The notes: a model not told the origin generated them from the letters alone. Positions 32,276 to 45,471 are shown, counted from the first letter of the stretch. The stretch is DNA of 64,000 nt from Choristoneura fumiferana (GCF_025370935.1 NC_133495.1:972141-1036140), one strand, 5' to 3'. Numbers and translations: made by a program.

Positions 32276-32400
32276 GCTTGTATCATAAAATATCTGAAAA
32301 AATATTTGAACATGCTTCTACGCCGTTAACAATAGAGCCGCGTTAGCATATTATGATAAAAATTTCGGTCAAAAATATAAGAACTCAACTGTAGGTTGGA
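32276..32400. mobile_element. Worn palindromic MITE related to 15041-15268
   Basis: ATCATAAAATATCTGAAAAA, a centre with GCCGTTAACAATAGAGCC, and CAAAAATATAAGAACTC resemble the TACAGTCGAG family. Confidence 0.45.
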
Positions 32401-33298
32401 TGCCAATAGAAGTTACAGTCAACAAGAATACAATTCGCAAAAATGACCATAGAAATTCAAGGGCAATACATATAAATAATGAATTAGCTCATTATTTTGT
32501 CACATAGAATGCATGGTTTCAAATTTTAATTACTCAAACAAAAGGAAACTAAACTACCAAATTTTATCATTTAATTTGGTTTTCAATTTGATATTAAATA
32601 TGGTGCTGAAATTTTTTTTAGTTCTCATTGTAAAATATTAAGAAAGTAAACAAATCACCATAGAAAGTGAACATCTATGAGTAAATATTTTAAAAAAAAT
32701 AGGTTAGTCGGTGGACAGTAGATGAAATCTCGAAATCACAACTATATGGATTAGACATCAATGAGAATAACTATAGTATTAATTACGTATGCAGGTTTAT
32801 TAAGAAAATATTAAGAAAATACAAAATATCCATAGGACTAAAACTACTATTAAATTAAAATAACTATATATTATTTTAGCAATTCCCGTGAGAATTTATT
32901 AAAATCCAGGAATTGCAACTCAACTGTCAGATTTATGTATACGCGTGTGAAGCCACTGGTATAGTTTAGTAAAACAATAGATTTCTGGCTTATTATCATG
33001 CTATACTGTTTCTACAGCGGGCGAAAAAGTTTACTATAAGCAACTGTTTCTTCTGGATAAAGCCATAACAATCAAAGCAATATCTATTTGTGTTGATTAT
33101 GATTACTTTTAATTTATACATTTTACCAAGTTTTAAACCGCTCTAAACATTGTTTTTATCAATAAAATTATACATAAGATTACTAAATTTATCTTTGCTA
33201 ATGTTATGCATATTTATTATTTTATTATGCTAATTAACTATTATGTGATTTTATTGTTAGGCCAACTCAATGAGTATATGCAATAATTTTATAGCAAG
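32400..33298. other. AT-rich non-coding stretch, no gene seen
   Basis: No coding frame. A short piece around 32805-32865 (AAGAAAATACAAAATATCC) also occurs near 3035-3060, next to the 141-bp MITE. Confidence 0.5.
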
Positions 33299-33860
33299 TC
33301 TTTTATACATTATCATTACAAGACAGCCAATGCTTTTTTTTATACAATATAGGCTTGCGTTTGGCCACAATTACGCCTGATGGAATGCGAGGATGAGGTC
33401 TAAGATGGAGAGCATGCTTGCCTAGTAAATGCTCATTCACCCTAGACTTCAAAGCGGCCAAATTGTAGTGTTCAGGAAACATAGTCGCAGGCAGGGAATT
33501 CCACTCCTTTGCTGTGTGGTTGATGAAGGAAGAGCGAAAACGCTTTGTGCAGATTTTGGGAATACTGACAATGTCAGAGTGAAGACCCTGTCTACTTCTG
33601 GTCGACCTCTGGAAGAAAGAAGCAGGTGGAATAAAGTTGTGGGTGTTGGTTGGTAAGTTCCGAAGCACACTTCTGCAATGACGAAGGCTCTCGCAACAAA
33701 AAACCCGCATCGCAGGCGACGCCGATGAGCCTCTTTGCTCGCTGTTCTTTCGAATCCAAAGCAGCTAGCTGATATTCAGCAGAACCATCCCAAAGGTGGC
33801 AGCAATACTCCATGCAGGATCGGACTTGGGCTTGGTAAAGACCAATGAGCTGGTCCGTAG
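33299..33860 (-). pseudogene. Jockey-type LINE reverse transcriptase, C-terminal part, broken
   Basis: On the minus strand: LIGLYQAQVRSCMEYCCHLW, then LAALDSKEQRAKRLIG, then, after a one-step frame change near 33700 (a T run on the minus strand), SFINHTAKEWNSLPATMFPE and NLAALKSRVNEHLLG. This is the C-terminal region of Jockey-clade non-LTR retrotransposons. It is 5'-truncated, frameshifted, and interrupted by the element at 33861-35077; its upstream portion continues at 35078. Confidence 0.8.
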
Positions 33861-35077
33861 GGGTCTATATTGGAATCCCTAATATCTTTTGTCCTAATTG
33901 TATGTTCCCTAATAACTTTGGTCATAATGATCTTTTGCCATAACAACGTATTCCCTAATGTAAGTGCCATAACTTTTTTTACCCTAGTATTGTATGTCCT
34001 AATACTTATGTGCACTATCGTCTGTAGTACCTCCTAATAGTCGTCCTAATAGTGAATGCCATAATCATGGGTCTATATTGGAATCCCTAATGTCTTTTGT
34101 CCTAATTGTATTTTTCCTAATAACTTTGGTCATAATGATCTCTTGCCATAACAACGTTTGCCCTAAACACTATTTGTCATAAAATATACTTTTCTGGTAG
34201 CAGTTCGTTTCTGTTGGAGATGCAGTTCTAATCTAACCTAACCTACTTTTCTGGTAGCAGTTAGTTTCCGTTGGGGACGCAGTTCAGGTGTCATTCGCGA
34301 TCCATAACATTGTATGTCCTAATGTAATGTTTGTCCTAACATCATTTGCCATAACGGTATTTTTTTCTGAAACTAAATATTTCAGAAATTTTGAAGTGGT
34401 CCTTCTGTAGTACTGTATAAGTTAGGATAGGTTTATTTTATAACAACCCTAAAAAATTACGGTTTCAGAGAAAAAGTGTTATGGCAAATGATGATTAGGA
34501 CAAACATTACATTAGAATAGAATAGAATAGAATAGAAGACATTTATTCACATTCACAAAGACACACAAATACAACCAAACTAAAAAACAACAACAGCAAA
34601 CACAAATAAAACAAAAAAAAAAGAATACAAAATTAAAATTATGATTTTGTGTGTCCTCGCAAAAGTGAAACGGCCGCTGACTCAGCATTATGCTGAGGCG
34701 TTAAACGCCTGCAGCGCTGATATTCTGTCAGAACCGTCTGTGACTCGCGGAATGATACACAAACACATTAGGACATAAGATGTTGTGTTATAATATTAGT
34801 ACAGAACAAATTAGGTATTTTGGCATTAGGTCATGTTATATTATGGCTAAAGTAATTAGGTATTTTGACATTCGGTCATGTTATATTATGGCTAAAGTAA
34901 TTAGGTATTTTGAGCATTAGGTAATGTAATATTATGGATTATGACTCTTAGGACATAAGAAACATTATAGCTTATAATCTTTATGACTAATGAACGATAT
35001 GTCAAGAGCGTTTAGGACAAAATTGGTATGGCACTTGACTTTAGGACATAGGACGGTATAGATCGGGACCAAGACCC
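33861..35077. mobile_element. Unclassified element of 15-16-nt words inside a LINE, 9-bp target duplication
   Basis: GGTCCGTAG flanks both ends (33852-33860, 35078-35086), and the two sides are contiguous in the disrupted LINE. The left half is made of words like GTCCTAATTGTATGT, TCCCTAATAACTTTG and GCCATAACAACGTAT, with core NYCMTAAY every 15-16 bases; a 100-base block of them is repeated at 34069. The right half carries the complementary words (ATTAGGAC, TTATGGC). The ends share only GGGTCT. A poly(A)-type repeat with (TAGAA)n is nested at about 34503-34745. No protein. A 9-bp duplication would suit Mutator-like or Merlin-like transposition, but the class is unproven. Confidence 0.75.
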
Positions 35078-35290
35078 GGTCCGTAGTGAAGTATCGCCTA
35101 ACCTTAAGAATTTGATGTAACTCCTGAAGTTCAGTTTTGCCGAGAGGTCTAAACCAAGGAGCTGAAGGTGGTCAGATATTGGTGCAGGCAGACCTCGGAA
35201 GGTTGGACTTCGATGAACTTCGTTTTGCGGAAAATAAACACGCCTGCCTGGGTTTTAGAGACATTAAAACCGATGACGATTACGCCAATT
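35078..35290 (-). pseudogene. Upstream part of the same Jockey-type fragment
   Basis: On the minus strand VIVIGFNVSKTQAGVFIFRK and, after frame breaks, the frame that ends RYFTT joins directly to the QLIGLYQAQ of 33860 once the inserted element and one copy of its 9-bp duplication are removed. Confidence 0.75.
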
Positions 35291-35299
35291 AAGAGAAAT

Positions 35300-36690
35300 C
35301 TAATGTTTCAGGACTATTTTGTCACATATTTTACTGTCCCTTGCTTAAGACATGGATCCGTGTGAAATTTAAGGCTATCTTTTTGTATTTTTTTAAATCA
35401 GCAGAATTTGTGCTTATCAACACAGATGAGAATTCAGTACTTTTTTTAGTTCCCGCATACGAGGAGGAGCAAGTTTTTAACTAACTTCAAAAAAGGAAGG
35501 AGGTTCTATGCTCCAATGTTTGTATTTTTCTATCTCAAATGTACTATGTCAGCCTCATGTGAAGCCACAGAAAACTACATTAAACACTGCCTTGCCCAGA
35601 AGCAGTCTCTGTATACAAAAGCGTGTCTAATATTTTTTTCTTTCAAACATTATTTCGTTCAAAATTTTAACAAAGATCTGGATAAGTTTAAGTTTGATTG
35701 GAAGATGCAATCATCATCTTACAAGACTCACTCAAATTCACTACATTATACAAAAAAAAACTAAAAAGACAAAATTTTAATTACCTACTTACCAGACTAT
35801 TGCGGTCATTACTAATTTTATGAATTTTATTTAATTTTTATTTTTTTAAAACAAGGTACGCAGAACAAAACCCGAATTTAATTTATAAAATTACTTACCA
35901 GGAAATTTCTAACTATCAATTAACTATGCCACCTGTCAAAGTTAACGTAAATCAAGAAAGACAATATATTATGGTGGTGAGTGAATAATAAAAATCTCGA
36001 AAAATCATTTTTTTTATATTGTAATACAAGTTTACCAAAATCCAACCTACATATCAATACCAAATTTCAAGTCAATCGGACCAAGTTATTTAATTCAAAA
36101 TTAGCTTGCAAGATTTGAAACAAACAAATACATATAATAACAACTTAAATAAAAGCTAGTAAGTTTTTTATAACTAATCATTTTATGCATTTGTATTACT
36201 TAATTTCTCTAATATAACTTATTTTCCCTTCTGCAAATAAATAGTTCATAGATACAACCACCATCAAGTCTCATGGTCCCAAAACTACAGATTTGTATTG
36301 TATTTTAATAATTCAGATAGAGATGAAAATTTATTAATTCACAAACCAACTAGTGTTTACCCACGGCTATGTACATGTAAATCATTAGATCCAGCAGCCT
36401 TATTGACAAAAGTATGGAATGACAACATGACATTAGTAGCACAAAGGTTGCACCCTGCCTGGTACAAGATACGGTTTGTTCCACTGTACAATCACCAGGA
36501 CCAATATCTGAAACATCAAAGCATGCATAAATATCTGATACAACTCTATTTTTAGGGCCAGTAGGATGTGTCAGATATTTTGCATGCTCTGCTGTGGCAG
36601 ATATTAATGCAGGTGACTGTGCACTTGTGTTACATAACACTATGCTATTATTATTCTAATGTCCTAATGAAAAAAATGAACAAATAACAC
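35300..36690. other. Non-coding stretch left of block B
   Basis: Includes the reversed repeat fragment at about 35485-35530, the frame TMSASCEATENYIK at about 35530-35640 (compare 6337-6465) and the MITE at 36489-36620. A plus-strand frame at 36298-36555 has no splice context or recognised motif. Confidence 0.45.
36489..36620. mobile_element. Diverged copy of the CAGTCACC MITE
   Basis: Left end ACAATCACCAGGACCAATA, right end ATTAATGCAGGTGACTGT, inner CATAAATATCTGATACAAC as in the 10.9-kb copy. Confidence 0.6.
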
Positions 36691-38210
36691 TATGATAAAA
36701 TAATTATTTTAAACTTGACACATTTTTGCTAGGACCTCAGTATTATCATTGATGGCAAATTTAAGATAAGTCAAATAAATTATTTATAACTATAACTAAA
36801 TTAGCCTACCAGTCTCAAATGGTCCAAACAAACATGCAATGTCTACCAACAGTTAAGCCTATGGGAAAATCCATAGTTTAAAGTCATGTGTAAAACATCT
36901 ACAGTTTCAATCAGCTATAGTGAAATTAATAACCTTTAAACAAAACATGTAGCAGTCTTGTTTGTCTCAATTTTTTTTTTACAGTAAATAAAGAACTCCA
37001 ATTTTAAATGTTAATTGGCGATGTCAATTTTAAAATGGTTAAGTATAATTTTTATATACTTGTTCTCTGTCCTTTAGCTTGAGTCAAAATACCAGTGTTT
37101 TGCTCCTATACATAATGTTAACCACTGAGCCATGGCCCTTTTGCACTACTGCAGCACACAGAAAAGATAGTAAAAGTTTACTTTTAAGTTTGGCATTCTT
37201 TTTAACTTGTTACATAAATTTGTCACATTAGACAGTAGGGCAAAATATAAAGTAACTAGAAAAAAACATGCTCACAATATGTTATGAAACCAGAGTTTTT
37301 TCTACTGTTTCTTAATTTATTGATAATTACTTTTTTTAAGTTTGGGTTGATGTGTCATATCTTATAGTTCTGAATGTGTTTGCAGCACTAAATAACTATT
37401 TTACCTATCATGCAAAAGGTAAGTAGGAATCTACAGTTAGTACTCAAAACTTGTTCTTAGTCAAATTCATGTAAGGTCAATTTCACAATATATATTTAAA
37501 AACTACACTTAGTTCTTTTAATATTTCAATGCAAGAAACACAAAAAATGTGTGCACTCAGTCTACTAATCTCAAATTATACCTACTAATTTTACAAATTA
37601 AAATAACATTAAAATGGCCTTTAGCATACAAGAGATATTTTAGATTCATTATAGATTTGAATTAAGTTGGTTATAAATACTTAATAAACTTCATGACAAC
37701 TTTCTAACAAAGTTAAAATACAAAAATGTATGATCATACGGGGAATATTCTAATCTAATTAAGCAATCAACAATCTTGATTAATAGGTAAGTAATGGACA
37801 AATGACAGCAAAAATAAAAGAAAGGCTTGAAATTTCTTGGAAACTAATTATAAGTTTCATAAAGTTTAGTCAACTGTTACAATAATAAAACAAATAACAT
37901 ATCAGTAAGTATTTTTTAAAGTCCTAAGGTTTTACAGGTTATACTAACGAATTTTAAGTGGGAAAAAACAATATCTTATTCCAGTTTCAGTTTGTATTGA
38001 TATTGTACCTGTCATTTACCTATTTAACTTAGGATAAATCACAATTAGATTCACTTTTATATTGATACCTTGGAAGCTGTCATTGTAATATTCCATGCCT
38101 AACCTAACACCTATTTACGAAAGTGACACTATTGACAAACATCATGTGCTAATAAGAATAAAATAAACACCAGGTTGTTTTCAACTTTCAACCCCTAATC
38201 AACCACTAGT

Positions 38211-39611
38211 TAATAAAATGTGGCACCAATATTGACGCGCGGAAGTTCACCATGCACGTAACAACAAGGTCGAAGTTTCGACAGCCGAAAACAACAACTA
38301 CAGTTACACAACTCTAATTTTTAACTTAATTAGCGTGTAGATTACAGTATATTAACTGAAATTAACTTTTACAGGCGGCCGGCCCTCGGGTACACCGCCG
38401 CGGCCGCCCGTGTGGCCGCAGCCAGCGTTCGACCCGTGTCCATTACAACGAACCTCAACCCCTAACACTACGCAAAATGTAAATAAAGTAACAAAATACA
38501 CTCACCTCTCATACAATGTCACATTCCGTTCAATTCCACACAAGTTCTATTCCCTTGTGATGAAAATCATCCTGGAAAATCAAGCGCAACATTACTATCC
38601 GGCGCAATCGCTACGCTAGGCAATATCAGTCTTATGGCCAGTGTCCACTACTCCAAAAACATATGATACGCCACTCTTGTCCCGCCCCAGGTGCGCCCGG
38701 GGCTTTCTTCTCTGCTTATTTCCGATTTTTCACAACGGATCACAAGACTAGAATCACTGATATCGCTACACAAATCGAGTCCACCGATCTATGTTCCAGT
38801 GACGCAAAGCTCATACATCGTGAAGAGCAGCAGCCATTTTGAAATGTACGGGGGAGTGCAGTCACGGCATGGAACATTCGGAAATTACAGCCGCTCCCGT
38901 CTCTTTTTCCACTTGAAACGTAACGCGATACTTAATAAACTTTATGCAGTTTCCATTTTAACACTTTAGGTCACAGAACTTCACTCCATTTTCCCATTGA
39001 AACTATCCAAAACAACCTAAGCGACATCCGATAATTCCAGCTTACCCCATTTGCATGACACACATAAAATACCGAAAAAACACTCAAAACACTTAAAATC
39101 GTACATAAAACGTGTCGTGCCGAATTTTAAGAAGTTACAGTATCGCATCAGTATATCAGTCCAGTAGAAAAATCGCTAAAAAGATTGGTATATAATTTAC
39201 AAATAGTTAATTCGGTACGAACAATAACAACGGCCGCCATTTGCAATTTTCAACTTGACATGCGCATTGACTCGAACTAGACAAACATGCATGTAATAGA
39301 GTTTGAAAGGTGGTCATTTCGGTTAAAAAAATAATCCTGTAGAATTCATTCATTTTCCTTAATGTGCTTGGAAATCCATCATTTGAGCGTTTTCATTGCT
39401 ATGATAAAAGAAAAGAAATTGATATATTAGCCACTTTAATTTCATACTTTTTTCAACCAGAATTGGACAGTAGTGCAAAGTTACATCGTTACACTTTCAT
39501 GCTCCAATGATGATGGTTTTCGATTGGTGGAAAGTATAATCTCCATGTTTTGTAATAAATTCAGACGTCCCCATTGGCTGCCGCCATGAAACGTGAGGAC
39601 ACGAATCACTT
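38211..39611. promoter_or_regulatory. Candidate NCOA6 / CCDC102A bidirectional promoter (block B)
   Basis: Block B copy of the GC-richer island, with the same motifs (GCCATTTT 38833-38840, GCCGCCAT 39233-39240, CTGCCGCCATG near 39578-39588). Here it sits about 6 kb upstream of the NCOA6 start codon on the minus strand and about 11 kb upstream of the CCDC102A start codon on the plus strand, the position expected of a shared divergent promoter. Confidence 0.35.
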
Positions 39612-39774
39612 CCTGTTAGAGCAGTAATTAAAATGAAAATAAAATAATGTATAAAATAAAACATGTTTTTTTCCATTAACGCAATATCCTGATTTTATTA
39701 CCTTACAAAAATGAAACAGTTAAATAGAAATAAATTTAATTTATTAAGAAAATACAAAATATCCATAGGAGTAA

Positions 39775-39915
39775 GGGGCTGTTTCACTATCCATTGATTA
39801 GTGTTAACTGACGGTTAAATGTGATGCCGTCTCCATCTATTCGAACAAAACAAATAGAGACGGCATCACATTTAACCGTCAGTTAACACTAATCAATGGA
39901 TGGTGAAACAGGCCC
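39775..39915. mobile_element. 141-bp palindromic MITE (block B copy), TSD TAA
   Basis: Same element and same TAA flanks as 3064-3204, so the insertion predates the split of blocks A and B. Confidence 0.85.
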
Positions 39916-39995
39916 TAAAACTACTATTAAATTAAAATAACTAAAACTAAACCTTTAATTAAAAAAGAGAGGTGGGCATCTTGGCATGGTGCCCA

Positions 39996-40355
39996 TCACG
40001 CAGGCAGCATTCCCGCGTTGAACTGCGCTGCGATTGAGATTCTTTGCGCGAGAAAGCTGCCGGCGCGAGGGTTGCCTGTTGCTTCCCTTAACCTATTGCT
40101 GAGCTCCCTGTGTAGCTCCAGCGCACCCTTACTCCAAGGACCTAGAGTCTCGACGCCGAAAGCCAAGAAATGATATTGGGCGCCGAGACAGCTATATTTT
40201 GTGACCTTGAGGCGTTCCCGGGCGTCTGCCGCCGCCCCCGCACATTTGGTAGTTGCTGGTAGGTAGGACGCCGCCAGAGTATTTGTATAGGTAGCGTCCC
40301 ACACCAGCGCTCGGCCAGTCTTGCAGGATTTTAACGTACTAAATGCAATCCAGGC
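39996..40355 (-). pseudogene. Retroelement polyprotein C-terminal fragment (block B)
   Basis: Copy of 3285-3644 with few changes (for example TDTLAAS to TNTLAAS, SKDALEL to SKGALEL). Same truncation and same stop. Confidence 0.6.
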
Positions 40356-41137
40356 TAAGTGCTAACTTAGTAGCCCAATCATCCTGTCAACTGAATATCG
40401 TAAAAGGTTTTAAAAACCCGGGGAGGGGGGAGGTTCCCTGCCCACCCCAGGATATTTGGGCTACCAGTTCGAAATTCTATAATACTGACATCTTCACACA
40501 AAAATCATGGCCTGGCCTTCCCCTGAATAATAACCCTAGATACGCCAATGCCCGTCAGTAAATTCGAAATGGCTCGGTGGCTCGGCATAGTAGGTTGCAA
40601 AAATGTGATTTCTTCTGAGAGTCAGTCAAGTATTTATCTTTGAAATCGCTGGATATATAGTGCTTATAGATTCAGGGGGCTTACTACGAAATTCGAAAAT
40701 CGTATCGTCGTTCCTCTCACTCTCGTATTAAATAATATAAGCGTCAGCGGGACGGCAATATACGAACTTCGAGTTTTCATAGTAGCCCCGTAGAATACGG
40801 TCAATAAAACAAAGTTCGAATTTTCATTTCCATGCGTCATTCCAATTTTAACTTTGGGAAAATAAATCCGATTTTGAACAAATTTGATTACCTACTTATC
40901 AAGATGTGGTTCATGGGTCAAGGAATTTATTAAGTAGTGTTTTTATATTTACAGTTACATAAAACACACTGTTTTGAACTTCCTCAAAATTATTTATTAA
41001 TCGTTGACGCGTTGCCACTTTTCCAAAATTATTTAGCGTCATCTTTTTTCGGGAAACCCCCTTTGGGAACGGCTTGAAACAAACCTTTCTTGCCATATCA
41101 TCAGCCCAGTCTTCAAATTCTGTTTTTTCTGAAACCA

Positions 41138-41515
41138 ATTATAAGAATTTTAAGCGTCATTTTCTGTATCCAGCCAGTGCCCGTAAAACTTAATACAATA
41201 AAAAAGGAATTGCTTGCCAATGCGTAAATTGAAACTGTTAATGGTCCTTCTGCGAAATGTTCAATTTGAGAACCGGGCTTTGTAGGAATGGTCATTATGG
41301 GAAGTGGTCTTCCAGCCATCTGGTCGTTTTGAGAAATAGCCATTTTGGGAAACAGTCGTTATAGGAATGTGGTCAATTGGGAAGTGGGCGACTTGAGAAT
41401 TAGTCGTTTTGGGAAATGGCCCTTCTCGGAAGTGGTCGATCTGGGAATCGGTCTTTATAGGAATGGTCATTATGGGAAGTGGTATGTGGTCGTTTTGGGA
41501 AGTGGCCATTACGTG
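41138..41515. repeat. Degenerate 16-nt word array (block B)
   Basis: Allelic copy of 4440-4822, with the same order of words and a few substitutions and one-base indels. Confidence 0.7.
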
Positions 41516-42159
41516 ACGAAACGTCAACGACCTACAGGGCTACTACAAAACTCGAAACTCGAAGTTCGTATCGTACCCTCCCTCTCGCTCTCGTATTAAA
41601 TAGTATAAGTGTTAAGGGCAACACACACAGAGAGCGGGCGCGGGTCGGGTCGTGTCCGCCGCGGGAGCCGCGCGGTTCGTTGTATTCACACAGAGCGCGG
41701 GTCGGACCCGCGACGGGCCCGCAGCGGCTATCAATGTTGCCAGTTTAGTGACTTTATCCCTAGAAGTGACGGCTTTGCTTAAATATTAGCGACCAAAAAA
41801 AAGTTTTGACCTAAAAAATTGTTTATCTGGCGACTTTTGGAGTACAAATGAAAACAGTTCTAGAACCAATAATAAGAATAAGAATAATTTATTTTCTCAA
41901 ACATGCTCGGAAATGTATGCGTTAATGTCACGAAATGGAGACATGAAGCTTCTCATTTATGGCTCCCTACCACCTCCCTACATAACTTCTTGGCCTAGGC
42001 CATGAAGTATGTATGAAAATCCATTATTGTCCGCTGCTCTTACTTTTTTAAATTTGCTTACTAAGATTAAACTGACAAAGGAAAAATTACGAACAGCCAA
42101 CCACCACTACTCTGTAAGCATTTGCGATAGTGCGATGCGATGCGATGTGATATATGGAT

Positions 42160-42676
42160 GTATGGATAGATGGATGGATGGATGGACGGACGGACGGACG
42201 GACGGACGGATGAATGGATGGACGGACGGATGGATGGACGGGCGGACGGGCGGACGGACGGACGGATGGATGGACGGACGGACGGACGGACGGGCGGACG
42301 GACGGATGGATGGATGGACGGACGAACGGACAGATGGATGTATGGATGGATGGACGGACGGACGGATGGATGGACGGACAGACGGACGGATGGATGGATG
42401 GACGGGCGGACGGGCGGACGGACGGACGGACGGACGGACGGATGGATGGACGGACGGACGAAAGGACGGACGGATGGATGGACGGACGGACAGATGGATG
42501 TATGGATGGATGGACGGACGGACGGACAGATAGATAGACGGATGGATGGATGGATGGATGGATGGACGGACGGATGGATGGACGGACGGATGGATGGATG
42601 GATGGATGGACGGATGGATGGATGGATGGACGGATGGATGGGACGGACCGACGGACGGACGGATGGATGGATGTAT
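42160..42676. repeat. (GGAC/GGAT)n microsatellite
   Basis: More than 500 bases of the tetranucleotides GGAC and GGAT in mixed order. Both strands give long open frames (rich in DGRT or HPSI) because a period of four has no stop codons; these are not genes. Confidence 0.95.
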
Positions 42677-43040
42677 GAAATATTTCCTCACATTGTTTGA
42701 GAAAAGCACTATACAAACCTCGTCCAGAACAGGGATTGCTGGACTCGTTCTATCCGGCCTCGTCTACGACTCTGCCGTCTACCCCGAACTCGTCCATCAA
42801 TCCCTTACTTCATGGCCTCTGCAGTAATGTACTATTTCTCAAACATGCTCGGAAATGTATGCGTTAATGCGATGGATGGATGGATGGATTTATGGATGGA
42901 TGGATGAAATATTTCCTCACATTGTTTGAGAAAAGCACTATACAAGCCTCGGCCAGAACAGGGATTGCTGGACTCGTTTTATTCTACCCCGAACTCGTCC
43001 CTTACTTCATGGCCTCTGCAGTAATGTACTATTAGTAATA
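42676..43040. repeat. Imperfect tandem duplication inside the 4.9-kb element
   Basis: The segment beginning GAAATATTTCCTCACATTG and ending near CTCTGCAGTAATGTACTA occurs at about 42676-42833 and again, slightly shorter, at about 42906-43032. The intervening TTTCTCAAACATGCTCGG also occurs at 41894. The short stretches of GGAT in the second copy point to duplication together with the microsatellite edge. Confidence 0.75.
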
Positions 43041-43734
43041 AAGTTACACTATCTACGTAAACTTATAATGGATACATTTTTGTCAACTCGACACAGAATT
43101 ATTACAGTACCGCGAGATATATGTGGTTAACAAAAAAGTAAAACCGACTCCAAACAAATAAAAAAAAATAACAATAAATGGAACCGACTACAAAACCCTT
43201 CAAAATATTTTCCTAGGTGTACCTACTAGCTCGAAGTCGGTGCTTCAGCACGAGCCAGCATAAATAATCGAAATAAAAAAAACCGACACGCTCTTGGCCG
43301 GTTTTTGTTTATTACTTCATCATTTGACGTTAAATTGTCAAGGTACAAAAGTGATCTCTTATTTATTACGTTGACTGTACCTACACGATATGTCATTAAT
43401 TAATTATAATATTTATCTAATTAGTTATCAACAATTTTTTTCACGTAACCCAACCTTTTAGACCGCCAGTGCCCTGTTGCCTGGTAAAATTAATTATATC
43501 GGAAATTAAAAGATCGATAATCGATACTATCGACCGTTTCAACGCGATATTGTCGATAACTAGTTATTTCCTTCAACTTCGTCTGTAAAGAATACAATTC
43601 AATTCAATATTTATTCATGAACAATACAGTGATTGTGTTTGAACTTACATAATACATGCACTTAATAATAGAATTATTATTTTTATTGGATTAGGAATTT
43701 ATTGCTATCCTGCGTTAACTATATCTTAATGGTG

Positions 43735-43880
43735 ATTTTCCAACGGCAAGGCGAGACGAGAATTGAAATTTGCATGCATTCTCGCGCGCCCGCCGCGAGT
43801 AGCCGCGGGCCGCCGCGGGCGCTGCCATACAAATTTCAATTCTCGTGTCACCTCGTCTTTTCTCTCTATGTGTTATTCCA
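43735..43880. repeat. GC-rich palindrome inside the 4.9-kb element
   Basis: GACGAGAATTGAAATTTG near 43755 pairs with CAAATTTCAATTCTCGTG near 43829, with a GC-rich centre (CCGCGGGC repeats). Possibly a further nested MITE; no target duplication was resolved. Confidence 0.55.
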
Positions 43881-44103
43881 GACGTCCAGCTCATCCCTAT
43901 CCCGTGGAAATATCGGGATAATATAATAAAATTAAAAGAAAAAACCTTTTTAAAAACAAGGTTTTATTAGAAAACTAAAAAGGAAAAATAAATGTAAGTT
44001 ACATGTATGTACCTACTAATTAAATACTCGTCATTATAAGAAAGCGTGTGTAGATAGTTAAAGTTCTAGAGACTGAATATGGATACTTAAATTACTGGCA
44101 CTT

Positions 44104-44240
44104 GAGGTATCCCATCTTAGGCCTCTAGGTTGGCAACGCATCTGCAATACCCCTAGTGTTGCTGATGTTTATGGGCGGTGGTGATCTCTTACCATCAGGA
44201 GACCCTCTTGCTCGTTTTCCATCCAGTCGAATAAAAAACA
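44104..44240 (+). mobile_element. 3' end of a dispersed moth retroposon (GGTGATCTCTTACCATCAGG family)
   Basis: Contains GGCCTCTAGGTTGGCAACGC, GGTGATCTCTTACCATCAGG and CTTGCTCGTTTTCCATCCAG, ending in an A-rich tail. The same family occurs at 11262-11355, 27243-27524, 29815-29976, 52650-52755 and 63196-63475. Confidence 0.7.
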
Positions 44241-44289
44241 ATATATATTTCTCCTTTTTATTTCATTTATTTTTCTAATAAAAGCTTGT

Positions 44290-45310
44290 TTTTAAAAAGG
44301 TTTTTATGGTTCCGGAGCCAAAATGGCAAAAACGCAACCCTTATAGTTTCGCCATGTCTGTCTGTCTGTCTGTCTGACCGTCTGCGGCTTTGCTCAGGGA
44401 CTATCAATTATAGAGAGCTGTTATTTTGCACGGATATATATGTAAACTATGCTGACAAAATGGTACAATAAAAAATAAAAAAATAAAATTTTTTTTAGGC
44501 TACCTCCGATAGACGTAATGGGGGTGATTTTTTTCTCATCCAACCCTATAGTGTGGCCAGTGTGGGGTATCGTTGGATAGGTCTTTTTTTCGTTTCAGTA
44601 ATTTGTTTGCGAAATATTCAACTTTAAACTTGGGAGATTCCGTATAAAATACAAAATCCTTAGAAAAATATTACTTAATTTTGTCGTAATGGCTACGGAA
44701 CCCTATTTTGGGCGTGTCCGATAGGCTCTTGGTCGGTTTTTTCTTTTAATTTTGTTTTTAACTGTTTAGAGGGTCGCATATTCACCCCGACCAAAGTACT
44801 CATCAAGACGAATCAAACGAGCCCAAACTCGATGCGGTTGCGTTATTTAATTACCGGATTTCTATGGTTGCCTTCCAGCTCCATCATCAGATCAGCTTCA
44901 TGACATAATAATAATGCATTGTCATCCGATTTACACATGCATGCTAAATTTCAGCTCAATCGGATGCCGGCAAGTGGGTCAAATTTAACTTGCAAGTTTT
45001 TGGTAAAATAAAAACATTTTTAATAAGTAATAGCTTTTTTGCTTACTGTACTTTTTGTTGACAGTCTTGCAACCACACAAACTACATTTGCATACCATAT
45101 TTCAAGTCGATGCTATTAACCGTTGAAGAGTTCCGTGCTGCGGAGACGATCCTGGCTGAACTACCAGGATGTCACTACCAGATTATTGTATTGTTACACA
45201 ATTTACATAAGTATTCCAAATTTCAAGTCAATCTGACTACTGGAAGTGGTCAAAATATACTTGCAGAATTTGACTACAGACGGACAGACAGACAACGGGA
45301 CAGGTGAAAC
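44290..45310. repeat. Dispersed repeat fragments with TGTC/ACAG runs
   Basis: Contains (TGTC)n, TACGGAACCCTATTTTGGGC and CGATAGGCTCTTGGTCGG, then a second fragment ending in ACAGACGGACAGACAGAC. Such wording is common in lepidopteran intergenic DNA. The class (Helitron, LINE tail or other) could not be decided. Confidence 0.45.
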
Positions 45311-45406
45311 TAAATAAAAGGTTGTAAAAAGTAGCCTTTATGTTATTCCAGCTATCTACGTACCAAATGTCATTGAAATGCTGTTTTAGTGTGAAGGAGT
45401 AACAAA

Positions 45407-45411
<5 letters not shown>

Positions 45412-45467
<56 letters not shown>

Positions 45468-45471
45468 CACG
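45412..45471. repeat. (CA)n microsatellite
   Basis: About 60 bases of CA repeat inside the 4.9-kb element. Confidence 0.95.

Noticed and set aside
36298..36555. 85-codon plus-strand frame left of block B
   Set aside because: No motif, no splice context, and its end overlaps a MITE.
42009..42827. Long open frames on both strands rich in DGRT and HPSI repeats
   Set aside because: They come from a GGAC/GGAT microsatellite, which has no stop codons in any frame.
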